Source of the DNA: Pseudomonadota bacterium
Lineage (GTDB): Bacteria > Pseudomonadota > Gammaproteobacteria > Xanthomonadales > Xanthomonadaceae
Reading direction: 5' to 3'
DNA: 30,884 bases
Assembly (NCBI GenBank): GCA_023461075.1
Contig: JAEWNY010000072.1
Span: 1 to 30,884, forward strand
This document shows positions 7,117 to 17,083 of the stretch, one piece after another. Each line of letters starts with the position of its first letter. Position 1 is the first letter of the stretch. The notes beneath the pieces were generated by a model. It saw nothing but the letters and a program-made list of their open reading frames with translations, was not told the origin of the DNA and ran no database searches. The translations under genes and the position numbers were made by a program.

Positions 7117-8505
7117 ATGGACAAGCAATCAAGCGGTGCTCGATCAAGCAGCACGGATGAAGACTTCGACCTGATCGTCGTGGGTGGTGGCAGCGGCGGG
7201 CTGGCCGGTGCGTTTCGCGCGGCTTCGCATGGGGCGAAGGTGGCGATGCTCGAGCCATCGTTGCTTGGCGGCACTTGCGTCAATGTCGGCTGCGTGCCGA
7301 AGAAGGCGATGTGGCTGGCCGCGGAGCTGGCCGAACAGGTCGAGGCGGCGCGTGGCATCGGCTTCGACATCGCCGATTCCACGCCACTGGACTGGGCCGA
7401 ATTGCTGGTGCGACGCGGTGCCTACATCGAGAACATCCACGCCGCCTATCGACGCCGGCTGGATGCGGCGGGCATCGCGGTCTTCCCGCAGTACGGAAGG
7501 CTGTGTGCCGAAGCGGGGACCGTGGTGGCCGACGATGGCCTGCGCTGGCACGCGCCGAAGATCCTGCTCGCCACCGGCGGACATCCTTCGAAACCCGATA
7601 TTCCAGGCGCGAAGCTGGCTGGCGTCTCCGACGATTTCTTCGCGTTCACCGCGCCTCCGGAGACGGTCGCGATCATAGGCGGCGGCTACATTGGCGTGGA
7701 ACTGGCCAGCGTGCTGCAGGCGCTCGGCAGCCGGGTGTCGCTCATCGTGCGTCAACCGCGCTTGCTCGCTGCCTTCGATCGCGAAATCACCGCGCATCTG
7801 GCCGAATCCTTCCGCCAGGCCGGCATCGACCTGCAACTCGGGCAATCGGCGGCGGCCTTGCGCGGCAAGAACGGCGCGGTGCTGGTGGAGACCGGCGATG
7901 GCCGGTCGCACGGCCCGTTCGCCGAAGTCCTGTTCGCCACCGGGCGCACGCCGAACACGCAGGAGCTCAAGCTGGATGCGGCCGGCATCGACATCGACAA
8001 GCGCGGGCATGTGGTGGTGGATGAGTGGCAGGCGACCTCGCGCGAGGGCGTGTATGCAGTGGGTGATCTCACCGCGCAGCCGCAGTTGACGCCGGTGGCG
8101 ATCGCCGCCGCGCGCCGCTTGATGGATCGCCTGTTCGGAGGCGATGCCGATTCGAAACTCGAACTGCCGCAGGTGCCGACGGTGGTGTTCGCGCATCCGC
8201 CGATCGGAAGCGTCGGCCTGTCGGAGGAAGCCGCGCGCGAGGCGCATGGCGATGCGGTCAAGGTGTACCGCGCGGAGTTCCGGCCGATGCAGCAGGCATT
8301 GTCCGACGGCCATCGGCGTTGCCTGTTCAAGCTGGTCTGCACGGGCGATGACGAACGGGTGGTCGGCTTGCACCTGATCGGCCCCAGCAGCGACGAGATC
8401 CTGCAGGGCTTTGCGGTGGCGATGCGGATGGGGATGCGCAAGCGCGACCTGCGCGACACCCTGGCCATCCATCCGACCAGTGCCGAGGAAGTGGTCCTGA
8501 TCTGA
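7117..8505 (+). CDS. gor: Glutathione-disulfide reductase
   Basis: A 462-residue cytosolic flavoenzyme that reduces glutathione disulfide with NADPH. The FAD motif VVGGGSGGLAGA is at about residues 20-31. The redox disulfide is C53/C58 in GTCVNVGCVPKK. The NADPH Rossmann motif IIGGGYIGVELASVL is near 187-201, with the Arg-containing stretch expected for NADPH at VRQPRL. The C-terminal HPTSAEEVV carries the catalytic His-Glu pair. Length matches the family. A GTG start two codons earlier is possible. There is no Shine-Dalgarno sequence; the start fits a leaderless transcript. No thiol-stress gene is adjacent, and regulation by an OxyR-type site cannot be seen. Confidence 0.93.
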   Translation: MDKQSSGARSSSTDEDFDLIVVGGGSGGLAGAFRAASHGAKVAMLEPSLLGGTCVNVGCVPKKAMWLAAELAEQVEAARGIGFDIADSTPLDWAELLVRRGAYIENIHAAYRRRLDAAGIAVFPQYGRLCAEAGTVVADDGLRWHAPKILLATGGHPSKPDIPGAKLAGVSDDFFAFTAPPETVAIIGGGYIGVELASVLQALGSRVSLIVRQPRLLAAFDREITAHLAESFRQAGIDLQLGQSAAALRGKNGAVLVETGDGRSHGPFAEVLFATGRTPNTQELKLDAAGIDIDKRGHVVVDEWQATSREGVYAVGDLTAQPQLTPVAIAAARRLMDRLFGGDADSKLELPQVPTVVFAHPPIGSVGLSEEAAREAHGDAVKVYRAEFRPMQQALSDGHRRCLFKLVCTGDDERVVGLHLIGPSSDEILQGFAVAMRMGMRKRDLRDTLAIHPTSAEEVVLI

Positions 8506-8602
8506 ACTGCATCGCGCGTCGCAATATTGAGCCGAAGCAAGGAAACCGGCGCGCAGAGGTGCTACAAAGTCGGCAACATCCAGATCAAAGGTGAGGTTCG
8601 AC

Positions 8603-8800
8603 ATGCAAGCCAACGTGGGATCAAGCGACCGCATCATCCGCATCGTGCTCGGCGCGATTTTGGTTGCCCTGTTCTTCGTCGTGGCCGCGCCGTGGAAATG
8701 GGTGGCGCTCGTCGCCGGCATCGTTGCCATCGCGACCGGCCTGCTGCGTTTCTGCGGCCTCTACAAATTGCTTGGCATCAACACCTGCAAGGCCGCTTGA
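8603..8800 (+). CDS. DUF2892 small inner-membrane protein
   Basis: A 65-residue protein of the DUF2892 family (the membrane portion seen at the C-terminus of YgaP-type proteins). It starts with MQANVGSSDRIIRIVLGA, the family hallmark, and has two hydrophobic segments (about 14-31 and 35-51) followed by CGLYKLLGINTC. The paired cysteines (positions 51 and 62 by my count) are common in the family. ATG at 8603 is preferred over the in-frame GTG at 8591 because AAAGGTGAGG lies just upstream. A TACAAA hexamer at 8563-8568 may be its -10 box. It converges on the M48 protease gene with 7 bases between stops. Function is unknown. Confidence 0.85.
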   Translation: MQANVGSSDRIIRIVLGAILVALFFVVAAPWKWVALVAGIVAIATGLLRFCGLYKLLGINTCKAA

Positions 8801-8807
8801 GCGCGGA

Positions 8808-10691
8808 TCAGGATTGCAGGATCGGTGGCAGCGGGCAGTGCAGGGTGGCGCAGATCGCTCGCAGCAATTCGGATTCGGCGACGCTGACGCGGCCATCGTG
8901 GGCGATGGTCGCGCTGATCGCCTCCAGCAGCAGCTGCTTGCCGAGCGGGTCGAGGCGATCAAGCGGATGCCATATCGTGTCCAGCGCCTCGACGCCGCCG
9001 CGCAGCGCCGGGTAGGGCAGCGCCTCGTTCGGGAACAGTCGGCCGATGCCCTCGGCGTAGGCGCGGCGCGCCTGCTGCGGATCGGCATGGCCCTCGCGCG
9101 CCAGCACCGCAAGCAAGGTGACGATCTGCGGCCTGAGCGTCGCCAGCTTGCGCATGCCGAAGGCGCGCGACGCGGCCGGGGCGAGTGCTTCGCGCACCTG
9201 CACCTGCAGCATGCGCGAGAGGCAGTATTCGAACAGGCTGACCTCGCCGTCGGCGTGGCTCACTTCATCGCAGGCGGCAAGGAATGCGTCGAGGGTGGCG
9301 CTGGTCTGCCGGCGCAGCGCCGGGAAGGCGAGCGCGGCCAGCGGCAGGCGCAACATCGGGTGTAGGCCGTGGAGCCGCGAGACAGCCAGCGCGTGCGCGT
9401 CTGCGGCGATCGCTTCGCCCATCCGCGCGGCAATGGCATCGCGCTGGCGCGTAGCCAAGGCGGTGTCGCTTGAGATGAGCAGGCCGAGGGCGACGATGAT
9501 CGCGCCCTGCTGTTGGCCGGCAAGAAACCGCAGGTCATCCGGCAAGGTGGCGATGATGCTTTCCGCGGCCTGGTAATCGCCTTCGTCGGGATGCGCGACC
9601 TGGTCCGCCACTCGCCGGGGCTGGATCGCCACCTCGCCGGCACGCGAGGGCAATTCGCCTGCGCCCCCAGCGCTGAAACCGAGCAATCGGTCTTCCCCGG
9701 CGCCATCGGGCGGCGACGCCAACCAGCGCGCGCGCAGGGCTTCAAGCTGGCGCGCATCGAAACCCGGCTCCAACGCCTGGATCCGCGCGATGAGCGGCGG
9801 ATGGGTGGCGAACCAGCCGCTGAATCCGACCCCGTCGCCGAACAGCATGTGGCTGACTTCCTCGGCCTCGCCGCGATGACTCAGCAGCGCACCCTCACCG
9901 ACGCCTCCGATCTTCTTCAATGCACCGGCCAGGCCCGCGCTCTGGCGGGTGAATTGCACCGCCGAGGCATCGGCCAGCGTTTCGCGCGAACGGCTGATGC
10001 CGGCCTTGATCATCCGCGCGAAAAACAGCCCGGCATAACCGATCGCCATCAGGCCGAGCGCCGCGACGAAGAAACCGCCGGAACCGCGACTGCGCACCCG
10101 GCCGGCGCCCTCCAGCACCTTGCGACCGGCCAGTCCGATCATCAGGATGCCGAACAGCACGCCGATCAGCCGGATGTTGAGCCGCATGTCACCGTTGAGC
10201 ACATGGCTGAACTCGTGCGCGATGACGCCCTGCAACTCGTCGCGGTTGAGCCGTTTCAACGCGCCGCGGGTCACCGCGATCGCCGCATCGGCCGGCGAAT
10301 AGCCCGCCGCGAATGCATTGATGCCGTCCTCTCGCTCCAGCACGAACAGCTTGGGCACCGGCACGCCGGAGGCGATCGCGATTTCCTCCACCACGTTGCG
10401 CAGGCGGCGCAGGTCGAAATCCTGCGTATCCGCAGCGACTTCCACGCCGCCCATTTCGCGGGCGATGACTTCGCCGCCGTCCGACAGCGAGGACACCCGG
10501 TACAACGAGCCGAGCGCGATCACCGCGAGCGTGGCGATGGCGCCGAACACCAGCACGCCGGTCGATGGGCCGATGGCGATCACCAGGCCCAGCTCGACCG
10601 CCAACACGATGAAGATCACCGCCAGCGCGAACATCACCAAAAGGCGCGTCGAACTGCGCCGTGCCGCGGCCTGGCGCTCGAAGAAGTTCAT
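8808..10691 (-). CDS. HtpX-like M48 metalloprotease with TerB-like C-terminal region
   Basis: A 627-residue membrane-bound zinc metalloprotease. The M48 motif HEFSH is at 159-163 and the third zinc ligand is E237 in SRETLADASA. Hydrophobic segments at about 17-40, 44-62, 174-190 and 207-226 bracket the catalytic site as in HtpX, so the active site probably faces the cytosol. HtpX itself is under 300 residues; here more than 300 extra residues follow. Their end, with HADGEVSLFEY and HDGRVSVAESELLRAI, looks like two acidic helix-loop motifs of the TerB type. ATG at 10691 starts at MNFFERQAAARR; longer readings run into lemA. It is the second gene of a lemA operon, 22 bases downstream. Membrane-protein quality control is inferred. 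Confidence 0.85.
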   Translation of the reverse strand: MNFFERQAAARRSSTRLLVMFALAVIFIVLAVELGLVIAIGPSTGVLVFGAIATLAVIALGSLYRVSSLSDGGEVIAREMGGVEVAADTQDFDLRRLRNVVEEIAIASGVPVPKLFVLEREDGINAFAAGYSPADAAIAVTRGALKRLNRDELQGVIAHEFSHVLNGDMRLNIRLIGVLFGILMIGLAGRKVLEGAGRVRSRGSGGFFVAALGLMAIGYAGLFFARMIKAGISRSRETLADASAVQFTRQSAGLAGALKKIGGVGEGALLSHRGEAEEVSHMLFGDGVGFSGWFATHPPLIARIQALEPGFDARQLEALRARWLASPPDGAGEDRLLGFSAGGAGELPSRAGEVAIQPRRVADQVAHPDEGDYQAAESIIATLPDDLRFLAGQQQGAIIVALGLLISSDTALATRQRDAIAARMGEAIAADAHALAVSRLHGLHPMLRLPLAALAFPALRRQTSATLDAFLAACDEVSHADGEVSLFEYCLSRMLQVQVREALAPAASRAFGMRKLATLRPQIVTLLAVLAREGHADPQQARRAYAEGIGRLFPNEALPYPALRGGVEALDTIWHPLDRLDPLGKQLLLEAISATIAHDGRVSVAESELLRAICATLHCPLPPILQS

Positions 10692-10713
10692 CGCTGCAGC
10701 GCCGATGCGATGA

Positions 10714-11313
10714 TCAGAACGTGACCTTCGGCGCCTCGCGCACCACGTCGCGCCTGGCTTCGTCGATTTCCAGTGCAGTGGCCGGGGCGAAATTGAACGC
10801 ACCGGCGACGATGCCGTTCGGGAACACCTCTCGCCGGTTGTTGTAGGCCATCACCGCATCGTTGTAGGCCTGCCGTGCGAAGGCCACCTTGTTCTCGGTG
10901 CTGGTCAGCTCTTCGGACAACTGCATCATGTTCTGGTTGGCCTTGAGGTCGGGGTAGGACTCGGCGACCGCGAGCAGCCGGCCAAGGCCGGTGTTCAACT
11001 GGTTCTGCGCCGCCGCCAGCTGCGCCATTGCCGCCGGATCGCCCGGATTGACCTTGGCCGCGGCCAGGCCGGACTGCGCGGCGGAACGTGCGGCGATCAC
11101 CGCCTCCAGCGTCTCGCGCTCGTGGCCCATGTAGGTCTTGGCGGTCTCGACCAGATTCGGTATCAGGTCGAAGCGACGTTGCAGTTGCACGTCGATCTGC
11201 GAGAAGGCGTTGCGGAACGCATTGCGCGCGGTGATGAGCCCGTTGTAGATGCCCATCCCCCAAACAACCAAGCCGACGATCAGCGCCAGCAACACCACCA
11301 CGAATACGGTCAT
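10714..11313 (-). CDS. lemA: LemA family membrane-anchored protein
   Basis: A 199-residue LemA protein with one N-terminal transmembrane helix (about residues 2-21) and a long helical domain. The hallmark IYNGLITARNAFRNAFSQID is at about 22-41, followed by RRFDLIPNLVETAKTYMGHE. The C-terminal AFNFAPA...VTF end is also typical. ATG at 11313 is chosen because GGGGAGAA lies upstream at good spacing; an in-frame start at 11340 would weaken the anchor. A TATGCT hexamer at 11355-11350 on the minus strand may be the -10 box, giving a leader of about 30 bases. LemA genes often sit beside M48 proteases, as here, and the pair probably acts together at the membrane; the biochemical role of LemA is unknown. 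Confidence 0.9.
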   Translation of the reverse strand: MTVFVVVLLALIVGLVVWGMGIYNGLITARNAFRNAFSQIDVQLQRRFDLIPNLVETAKTYMGHERETLEAVIAARSAAQSGLAAAKVNPGDPAAMAQLAAAQNQLNTGLGRLLAVAESYPDLKANQNMMQLSEELTSTENKVAFARQAYNDAVMAYNNRREVFPNGIVAGAFNFAPATALEIDEARRDVVREAPKVTF

Positions 11314-11404
11314 CGACGATTCTCCCCGCGCCGGATGCACGATGGCGCAAGCATACGGGCAGGACCGCGATGGCGCGATGACGGGGCGAGAGGCCGCCAG
11401 CGCC

Positions 11405-11410
11405 TAGACT
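11405..11410 (+). promoter_or_regulatory. Candidate -10 box (TAGACT) of a leaderless hutG transcript
   Basis: TAGACT is followed by GGGCGG and the ATG at 11417, exactly six bases. GGCGG could act as a poor Shine-Dalgarno element but is too close to the start codon. Confidence 0.45.
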
Positions 11411-11416
11411 GGGCGG

Positions 11417-12193
11417 ATGGACATCTTCCACCTGCATCGCGGGACCTTGCCTTTGCTGCTCAGCGTCCCGCACGACGGCACGCGCGTACCTCCCGATATT
11501 GCCGATCGCCTGACCGAGGAGGCACGGGGCATCCCCGATACCGACTGGCACATCGCGCGGCTGTACGATTTCGTGCGCGAGCTGGGTGGTTCGATGATCG
11601 TGCCGGTGCATTCACGCTACGTCATCGACCTCAATCGCGGCGAGGATGATGTCTCGCTGTATCCGGGGCAGAACACCACCGGCCTCGTACCGATGCGGCG
11701 CTTCGATGGCGGCCCGGTCTACCGGGAAGGCGCGGAGCCCGACGAGGCGGAAGTGGCTTCGCGCATCGACATTTACTGGCGGCCGTATCACGCGGCGTTG
11801 CGGGAGGTGCTCGAACGGTTGCGCGCCGAACATGGCCGCGTGCTGTTGTGGGAAGGGCACTCGATCAAGGGAGAACTGCCGTTCCTGTTCGAGGGGCGAT
11901 TGCCGGACCTCAACCTCGGCACGGCGAATGGCGCGAGTTGTTCGGAGTCGACGCAGGAACGCATCGAAGAGGTGCTGGCCGCGCAGGACGTCTATGGCCA
12001 TGTCGCCAACGGACGCTTCAAGGGCGGCCATATCACCCGTCACTATGGGCGACCGGAAACCGGCGTGGATGCAGTGCAGCTGGAAATCAGCCAGCGCTGC
12101 TACATGGACGAGGACAGGTTCGAATGGGATGCGGCGAAGGCGGCTGCGTTGCAGCCGCTGCTCCGCAGCATGATCGAGGCAGCGCTGGGTTGA
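11417..12193 (+). CDS. hutG: N-formylglutamate deformylase
   Basis: A 258-residue enzyme of the N-formylglutamate amidohydrolase family, which splits N-formylglutamate to glutamate and formate in the last step of the five-step histidine degradation route. Family blocks are clear: SVPHDGTRVP at about 16-25, DTDWHIARLYDF at 41-52, SRYVIDLNRGEDD at 66-78, WEGHSIKGELP at 145-155, and the near C-terminal GRFKGGHITRHYG followed by VDAVQLEISQRCYM. Length matches HutG. No hutU, hutH, hutI or hutF is beside it, so the gene stands alone here; the remaining hut genes may be elsewhere. Its stop codon abuts that of parE with no base between them. Confidence 0.88.
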   Translation: MDIFHLHRGTLPLLLSVPHDGTRVPPDIADRLTEEARGIPDTDWHIARLYDFVRELGGSMIVPVHSRYVIDLNRGEDDVSLYPGQNTTGLVPMRRFDGGPVYREGAEPDEAEVASRIDIYWRPYHAALREVLERLRAEHGRVLLWEGHSIKGELPFLFEGRLPDLNLGTANGASCSESTQERIEEVLAAQDVYGHVANGRFKGGHITRHYGRPETGVDAVQLEISQRCYMDEDRFEWDAAKAAALQPLLRSMIEAALG

Positions 12194-14092
12194 TTACACC
12201 TCAAGCGTCGCCAGGTCGCCCTTCTGCTCAAGCCACGCCTTGCGGTCGGACGCGCGCTTCTTGGCCAGCAGCATGTCCATCAGCCCGCGCGTCAGCGCTT
12301 CGTCGTCGGCGGTCAGCTGCACCAGGCGGCGGGTGTCGGGATGGATGGTCGATTCACGCAGCTGCTGCGGATTCATCTCGCCCAGGCCCTTGAAGCGGGT
12401 GATGCTGACCGCGCCTTTCATTTTCTCGCGCTCGATGCGTTCGATGAGGATGCGCTTTTCTTCCTCGTCCAGCGCGTAGAACACCTGCTTGCCGACATCG
12501 ACCCGGAACAGCGGCGGCATCGCCACGAACACATGGCCGGCCTCGACCAGCGCCGGGAAATGGCGCAGGAACAACGCGGTGAGCAGGGTGGCGATGTGCA
12601 AGCCGTCGCTGTCTGCATCGGCCAGGATCACCACCTTGCCGTAGCGCAGGCCGGTCAGGTCCGGCTTGCCCGGATCGCAGCCGATCGCGACCGCCAAGTC
12701 ATGCACTTCGGTCGAGGCCAGCACCTGGCCGCTGCCCACTTCCCAGGTGTTGAGGATCTTGCCCCGCAGCGGCAGGATGGCCTGGAAGTCCTTGTCGCGC
12801 GCCTGCTTGGCGCTCCCGCCCGCCGAATCGCCCTCGACCAGGAACAGTTCGGTACGCGAAAGATCCTGCGAGATGCAGTCGGCGAGCTTGCCAGGCAGGG
12901 CCGGGCCTTGCGTGACTTTCTTGCGGGTGACCTGCTTCTCCGTCTTGAGCCGGGCCGAGGCGCGCTCGATCGCCAGTTGGGCGATGCGGCCGCCCATCTC
13001 GGTGTGCTGGTTGAGCCAGAGCGAGAACGCATCATGCGCGGCGGATTCGATGAAGCCGGCGGCTTGTCGCGAACTCAGGCGTTCCTTGGTCTGCCCGGAG
13101 AACTGCGGCTCCTGCATCTTCAGCGAGAGCACGAAGGCGACGCGATCCCAGACGTCCTCCGGCGCCAGCTTGACCCCACGAGGCAGCAGGTTGCGGAAGT
13201 CGCAGAACTCGCGGAGCGCATTGGTCAGGCCGCTGCGCAGCCCGTTGACGTGGGTGCCGTGTTGCGCGGTCGGGATCAGGTTGACGTAGCTTTCCTGCAC
13301 CAGTTCGCCGTCGGGGATCCACGCCACGGCCCAGTCGACCCGTTCGGTGTCCTTGTTCAGCTGGCCGACGAACAACTCCGGCGGCAGCGCCTCGGTCTGC
13401 GCCAGTTCGCCCTTCAGGTAATCGCGCAGGCCATCCTCGTAGAACCATTCGCTGCGCTCGCCGCTGGCTTCGTCGAACAGGGTCACGGTGAGCCCGGGGC
13501 AGAGCACGGCCTTCGCGCGCAGCAGGTGCTTCAACGCACGCACGGCGAACTTCGGTGTATCGAAGTACTTGGCATCCGGCCAGAAGCGCACCCGTGTGCC
13601 GGTGTTCTTCTTGCCGACCGTGCCGATGATCTCAAGCGGCGTGGCGCGATCGCCATCGGCAAAACTCATCCGGTATTCGCTGCCCTCGCGCTTGATGGTG
13701 ACCTCGACCTTGTGCGAGAGCGCATTGACCACCGAGACCCCGACGCCGTGCAACCCGCCGCTGAAGGTGTAGTTGCGGTTGTTGAACTTGCCGCCGGCGT
13801 GAAGGCGGGTGAGGATCAGCTCGACGCCGGGGATGCCTTCTTCCGGGTGGATGTCGACCGGCATGCCGCGGCCGTCGTCGGCGACCTCGCAACTGCCGTC
13901 CGCATGCAGGATGACGTCGAGCCGGCTGGCGTGGCCAGCCAGGGCCTCGTCCACCGCGTTGTCGATGACTTCCTGGGCAAGGTGGTTGGGCCGGCTGGTG
14001 TCGGTGTACATGCCCGGCCGGCGCTTGACCGGGTCCAGGCCGGAGAGGACTTCGATGTCGGCGGCGTTGTAGCGCGAATTGGCGAGGGTCAT
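12194..14092 (-). CDS. parE: DNA topoisomerase IV subunit B
   Basis: A 632-residue ATPase subunit of topoisomerase IV, which works with ParC to unlink daughter chromosomes. The GHKL ATPase begins with YNAADIEVLSGLDPVKRRPG and EVIDNAVDEA (residues 41-50, with the metal-binding Asn/Asp), then DDGRGMPVDIH and the GGLHGVGVSVVNAL lid. The TOPRIM domain has LFLVEGDSAGGSAKQARD and ILADADSDGLHIATLL. The C-terminal FKGLGEMNPQQL is typical. Length is that of ParE rather than GyrB of gammaproteobacteria, which carries an extra insert; the YTDTSRPNHLAQEV text is also ParE-like. No parC is adjacent. The start fits a leaderless transcript. Confidence 0.94.
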   Translation of the reverse strand: MTLANSRYNAADIEVLSGLDPVKRRPGMYTDTSRPNHLAQEVIDNAVDEALAGHASRLDVILHADGSCEVADDGRGMPVDIHPEEGIPGVELILTRLHAGGKFNNRNYTFSGGLHGVGVSVVNALSHKVEVTIKREGSEYRMSFADGDRATPLEIIGTVGKKNTGTRVRFWPDAKYFDTPKFAVRALKHLLRAKAVLCPGLTVTLFDEASGERSEWFYEDGLRDYLKGELAQTEALPPELFVGQLNKDTERVDWAVAWIPDGELVQESYVNLIPTAQHGTHVNGLRSGLTNALREFCDFRNLLPRGVKLAPEDVWDRVAFVLSLKMQEPQFSGQTKERLSSRQAAGFIESAAHDAFSLWLNQHTEMGGRIAQLAIERASARLKTEKQVTRKKVTQGPALPGKLADCISQDLSRTELFLVEGDSAGGSAKQARDKDFQAILPLRGKILNTWEVGSGQVLASTEVHDLAVAIGCDPGKPDLTGLRYGKVVILADADSDGLHIATLLTALFLRHFPALVEAGHVFVAMPPLFRVDVGKQVFYALDEEEKRILIERIEREKMKGAVSITRFKGLGEMNPQQLRESTIHPDTRRLVQLTADDEALTRGLMDMLLAKKRASDRKAWLEQKGDLATLEV

Positions 14093-14098
14093 CGGCGC

Positions 14099-14104
14099 AT
14101 TTTA
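14099..14104 (-). promoter_or_regulatory. Candidate -10 box (TAAAAT) of a leaderless parE transcript
   Basis: On the minus strand TAAAAT is followed by GCGCCG and then the parE ATG at 14092. This is the closest to the -10 consensus of the seven such elements, and no Shine-Dalgarno sequence is present. Confidence 0.5.
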
Positions 14105-14144
14105 GGGGTGAAGGGCAGGCAGCAGGGATTCAGGCGCGACAAAG

Positions 14145-14150
14145 TAGAGT
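14145..14150 (+). promoter_or_regulatory. Candidate -10 box (TAGAGT) of the small secreted protein gene
   Basis: TAGAGT would place the transcript start near 14157, giving a leader of about 34 bases that contains GGAGAC before the ATG at 14191. No clear -35 hexamer is seen. Confidence 0.3.
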
Positions 14151-14190
14151 GCTCGCGTCCCGATACATGAGTCGGGCCCTGGAGACAGCC

Positions 14191-14442
14191 ATGAAATTCC
14201 GTCCGATCATCCTTGTCGCCGCCGCGACTGCGCTGACCTTGGTCGCCGGCACCGCTTTGGCCCAGCAGCAGGACCCCAAGGCCGAGGCCAGTTCGCAAGC
14301 GCAGGCCGAGCAGGCCAAGGCCCGCGCCGATGCCCGCAAGCAGGCCGATGCAGAGGCCGCCAAGCAGCGGCGTGCCGAACGCAAGGCCAAGGCCACGCGC
14401 AGCGGCGACGAGCGCGAGGAAGAGGAAGAGAAGCCGCTGTAA
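14191..14442 (+). CDS. Small secreted, highly charged hypothetical protein
   Basis: An 83-residue protein with a clean signal peptide (residues 1-24, ending Ala-Leu-Ala before QQQ). The mature part is a low-complexity helix-prone stretch rich in Ala, Gln, Lys, Arg and Glu, with alternating KAR/ADA/QAE blocks and a final run of acidic residues before KPL. It has no cysteine and no recognised domain. ATG at 14191 is chosen because GGAGAC lies upstream and the signal peptide begins there; an earlier in-frame start at 14149 has neither. It is divergent from parE and followed by a strong hairpin. I do not recognise the family; a periplasmic coiled coil is a guess. Confidence 0.6.
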   Translation: MKFRPIILVAAATALTLVAGTALAQQQDPKAEASSQAQAEQAKARADARKQADAEAAKQRRAERKAKATRSGDEREEEEEKPL

Positions 14443-14466
14443 GCCCTCTCCCTCGATGAGCCATCA

Positions 14467-14495
14467 CGAACGCCCCGCTTCGCGCGGGGCGTTCG
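14467..14495 (+). terminator. Strong hairpin between the small secreted protein gene and pyrG
   Basis: Perfect 12-bp arms (CGAACGCCCCGC at 14467-14478 and its complement at 14484-14495) with a five-base loop. There is no real T run after it, so it is a weak intrinsic terminator by rule or simply an mRNA-end stabiliser. Confidence 0.55.
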
Positions 14496-14515
14496 CGTTC
14501 ACGGGGGATGGTCGG

Positions 14516-14521
14516 TAGAAT
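14516..14521 (+). promoter_or_regulatory. Candidate -10 box (TAGAAT) of the pyrG unit
   Basis: TAGAAT covers the ATG at 14520 that could otherwise be taken as the pyrG start. Transcription from about 14528 would leave that ATG out of the message, which supports the start at 14550. No good -35 hexamer is visible. Confidence 0.4.
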
Positions 14522-14549
14522 GGCGCTTTCCAGCGAGACGCCTGCCGCC

Positions 14550-16225
<1,676 letters not shown>

Positions 16226-16229
<4 letters not shown>

Positions 16230-17059
16230 AATTGCTCGATTTCGAAGTGGGCCTGGACCAGCCGTTCTTCCTGATCGCCGGGCCTTGCGTGGTGGAGTCG
16301 ATGCAACTGCAGCTCGACACCGCCGGCACGTTGAAGGAAATCACCGGCGAACTCGGCATCCCCTTCATCTTCAAGTCGAGCTTCGACAAGGCCAATCGCA
16401 CCTCGATCAGCTCCTTCCGCGGCCCCGGCATGGAGGAAGGTCTGAAGGTGCTGGCCGAAGTGAAACGCCAACTCGGCGTGCCGGTGCTGACCGACGTGCA
16501 CGAATACACGGCGATGGACGAAGTCGCATCGGTCGTGGACGTGCTGCAGACGCCGGCCTTCCTCGTTCGCCAGACCGACTTCATCACCAAGGTCTGCGCC
16601 GCCGGCAAGCCGGTCAACATCAAGAAGGGCCAGTTCCTCTCGCCCTGGGACATGAAGCCGGTGGTGGAGAAGGCCAAGTCCACCGGCAACCACGACATCA
16701 TGGTCTGCGAGCGCGGCGCCAGCTTCGGTTACAACAACCTGGTCTCCGACATGCGCAGCTTGAGCGTGATGCGTGAGACCGGTTGCCCGGTGGTGTTCGA
16801 TGCCACCCATTCGGTGCAATTGCCGGGCGGGCAGGGCAGCTCCAGCGGCGGCCAGCGCGAGTTCGTGCCGGTGCTCTCGCGTGCGGCAATGGCGGTGGGC
16901 ATCAGCGGCATCTTCATGGAAACCCATCCGGATCCGTCGAAGGCCTTGAGCGATGGCCCCAACGCGTGGCCGCTCGACAAGATGCGCGCGCTGCTTGAAA
17001 CGCTGAAAGAGCTCGATGCGATCAGCAAGCGCAGCGGCTTCCTCGAATCCTCACTTTGA
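16226..17059 (+). CDS. kdsA: 3-deoxy-8-phosphooctulonate synthase (Kdo-8-P synthase)
   Basis: A 277-residue TIM-barrel enzyme that condenses phosphoenolpyruvate with arabinose 5-phosphate to Kdo 8-phosphate for the lipopolysaccharide core. The N-terminal LIAGPCVVES, the FKSSFDKANRTS block at about 49-60 and the C-terminal DATHSVQLPGGQG are diagnostic. C21, H195, E232 and D243 occupy the positions of the four metal ligands known for the metal-dependent class (as in Aquifex); E. coli KdsA has Asn in place of the Cys. So this is probably a metal-dependent enzyme. It overlaps pyrG by four bases and precedes eno by 24 bases, the usual gammaproteobacterial order pyrG-kdsA-eno. Confidence 0.95.
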
Positions 17060-17083
17060 ACTGAACACAGACACGGAACACGC

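Noticed and set aside
8591..8602. GTG at 8591 as the start of the DUF2892 protein
   Set aside because: That GTG is part of the AAAGGTGAGG ribosome-binding stretch; the family start MQANVG at 8603 is better.
12341..14170. A 609-codon plus-strand open frame opposite parE
   Set aside because: ParE motifs are complete on the minus strand; the opposite reading is a GC-skew artefact without motifs.
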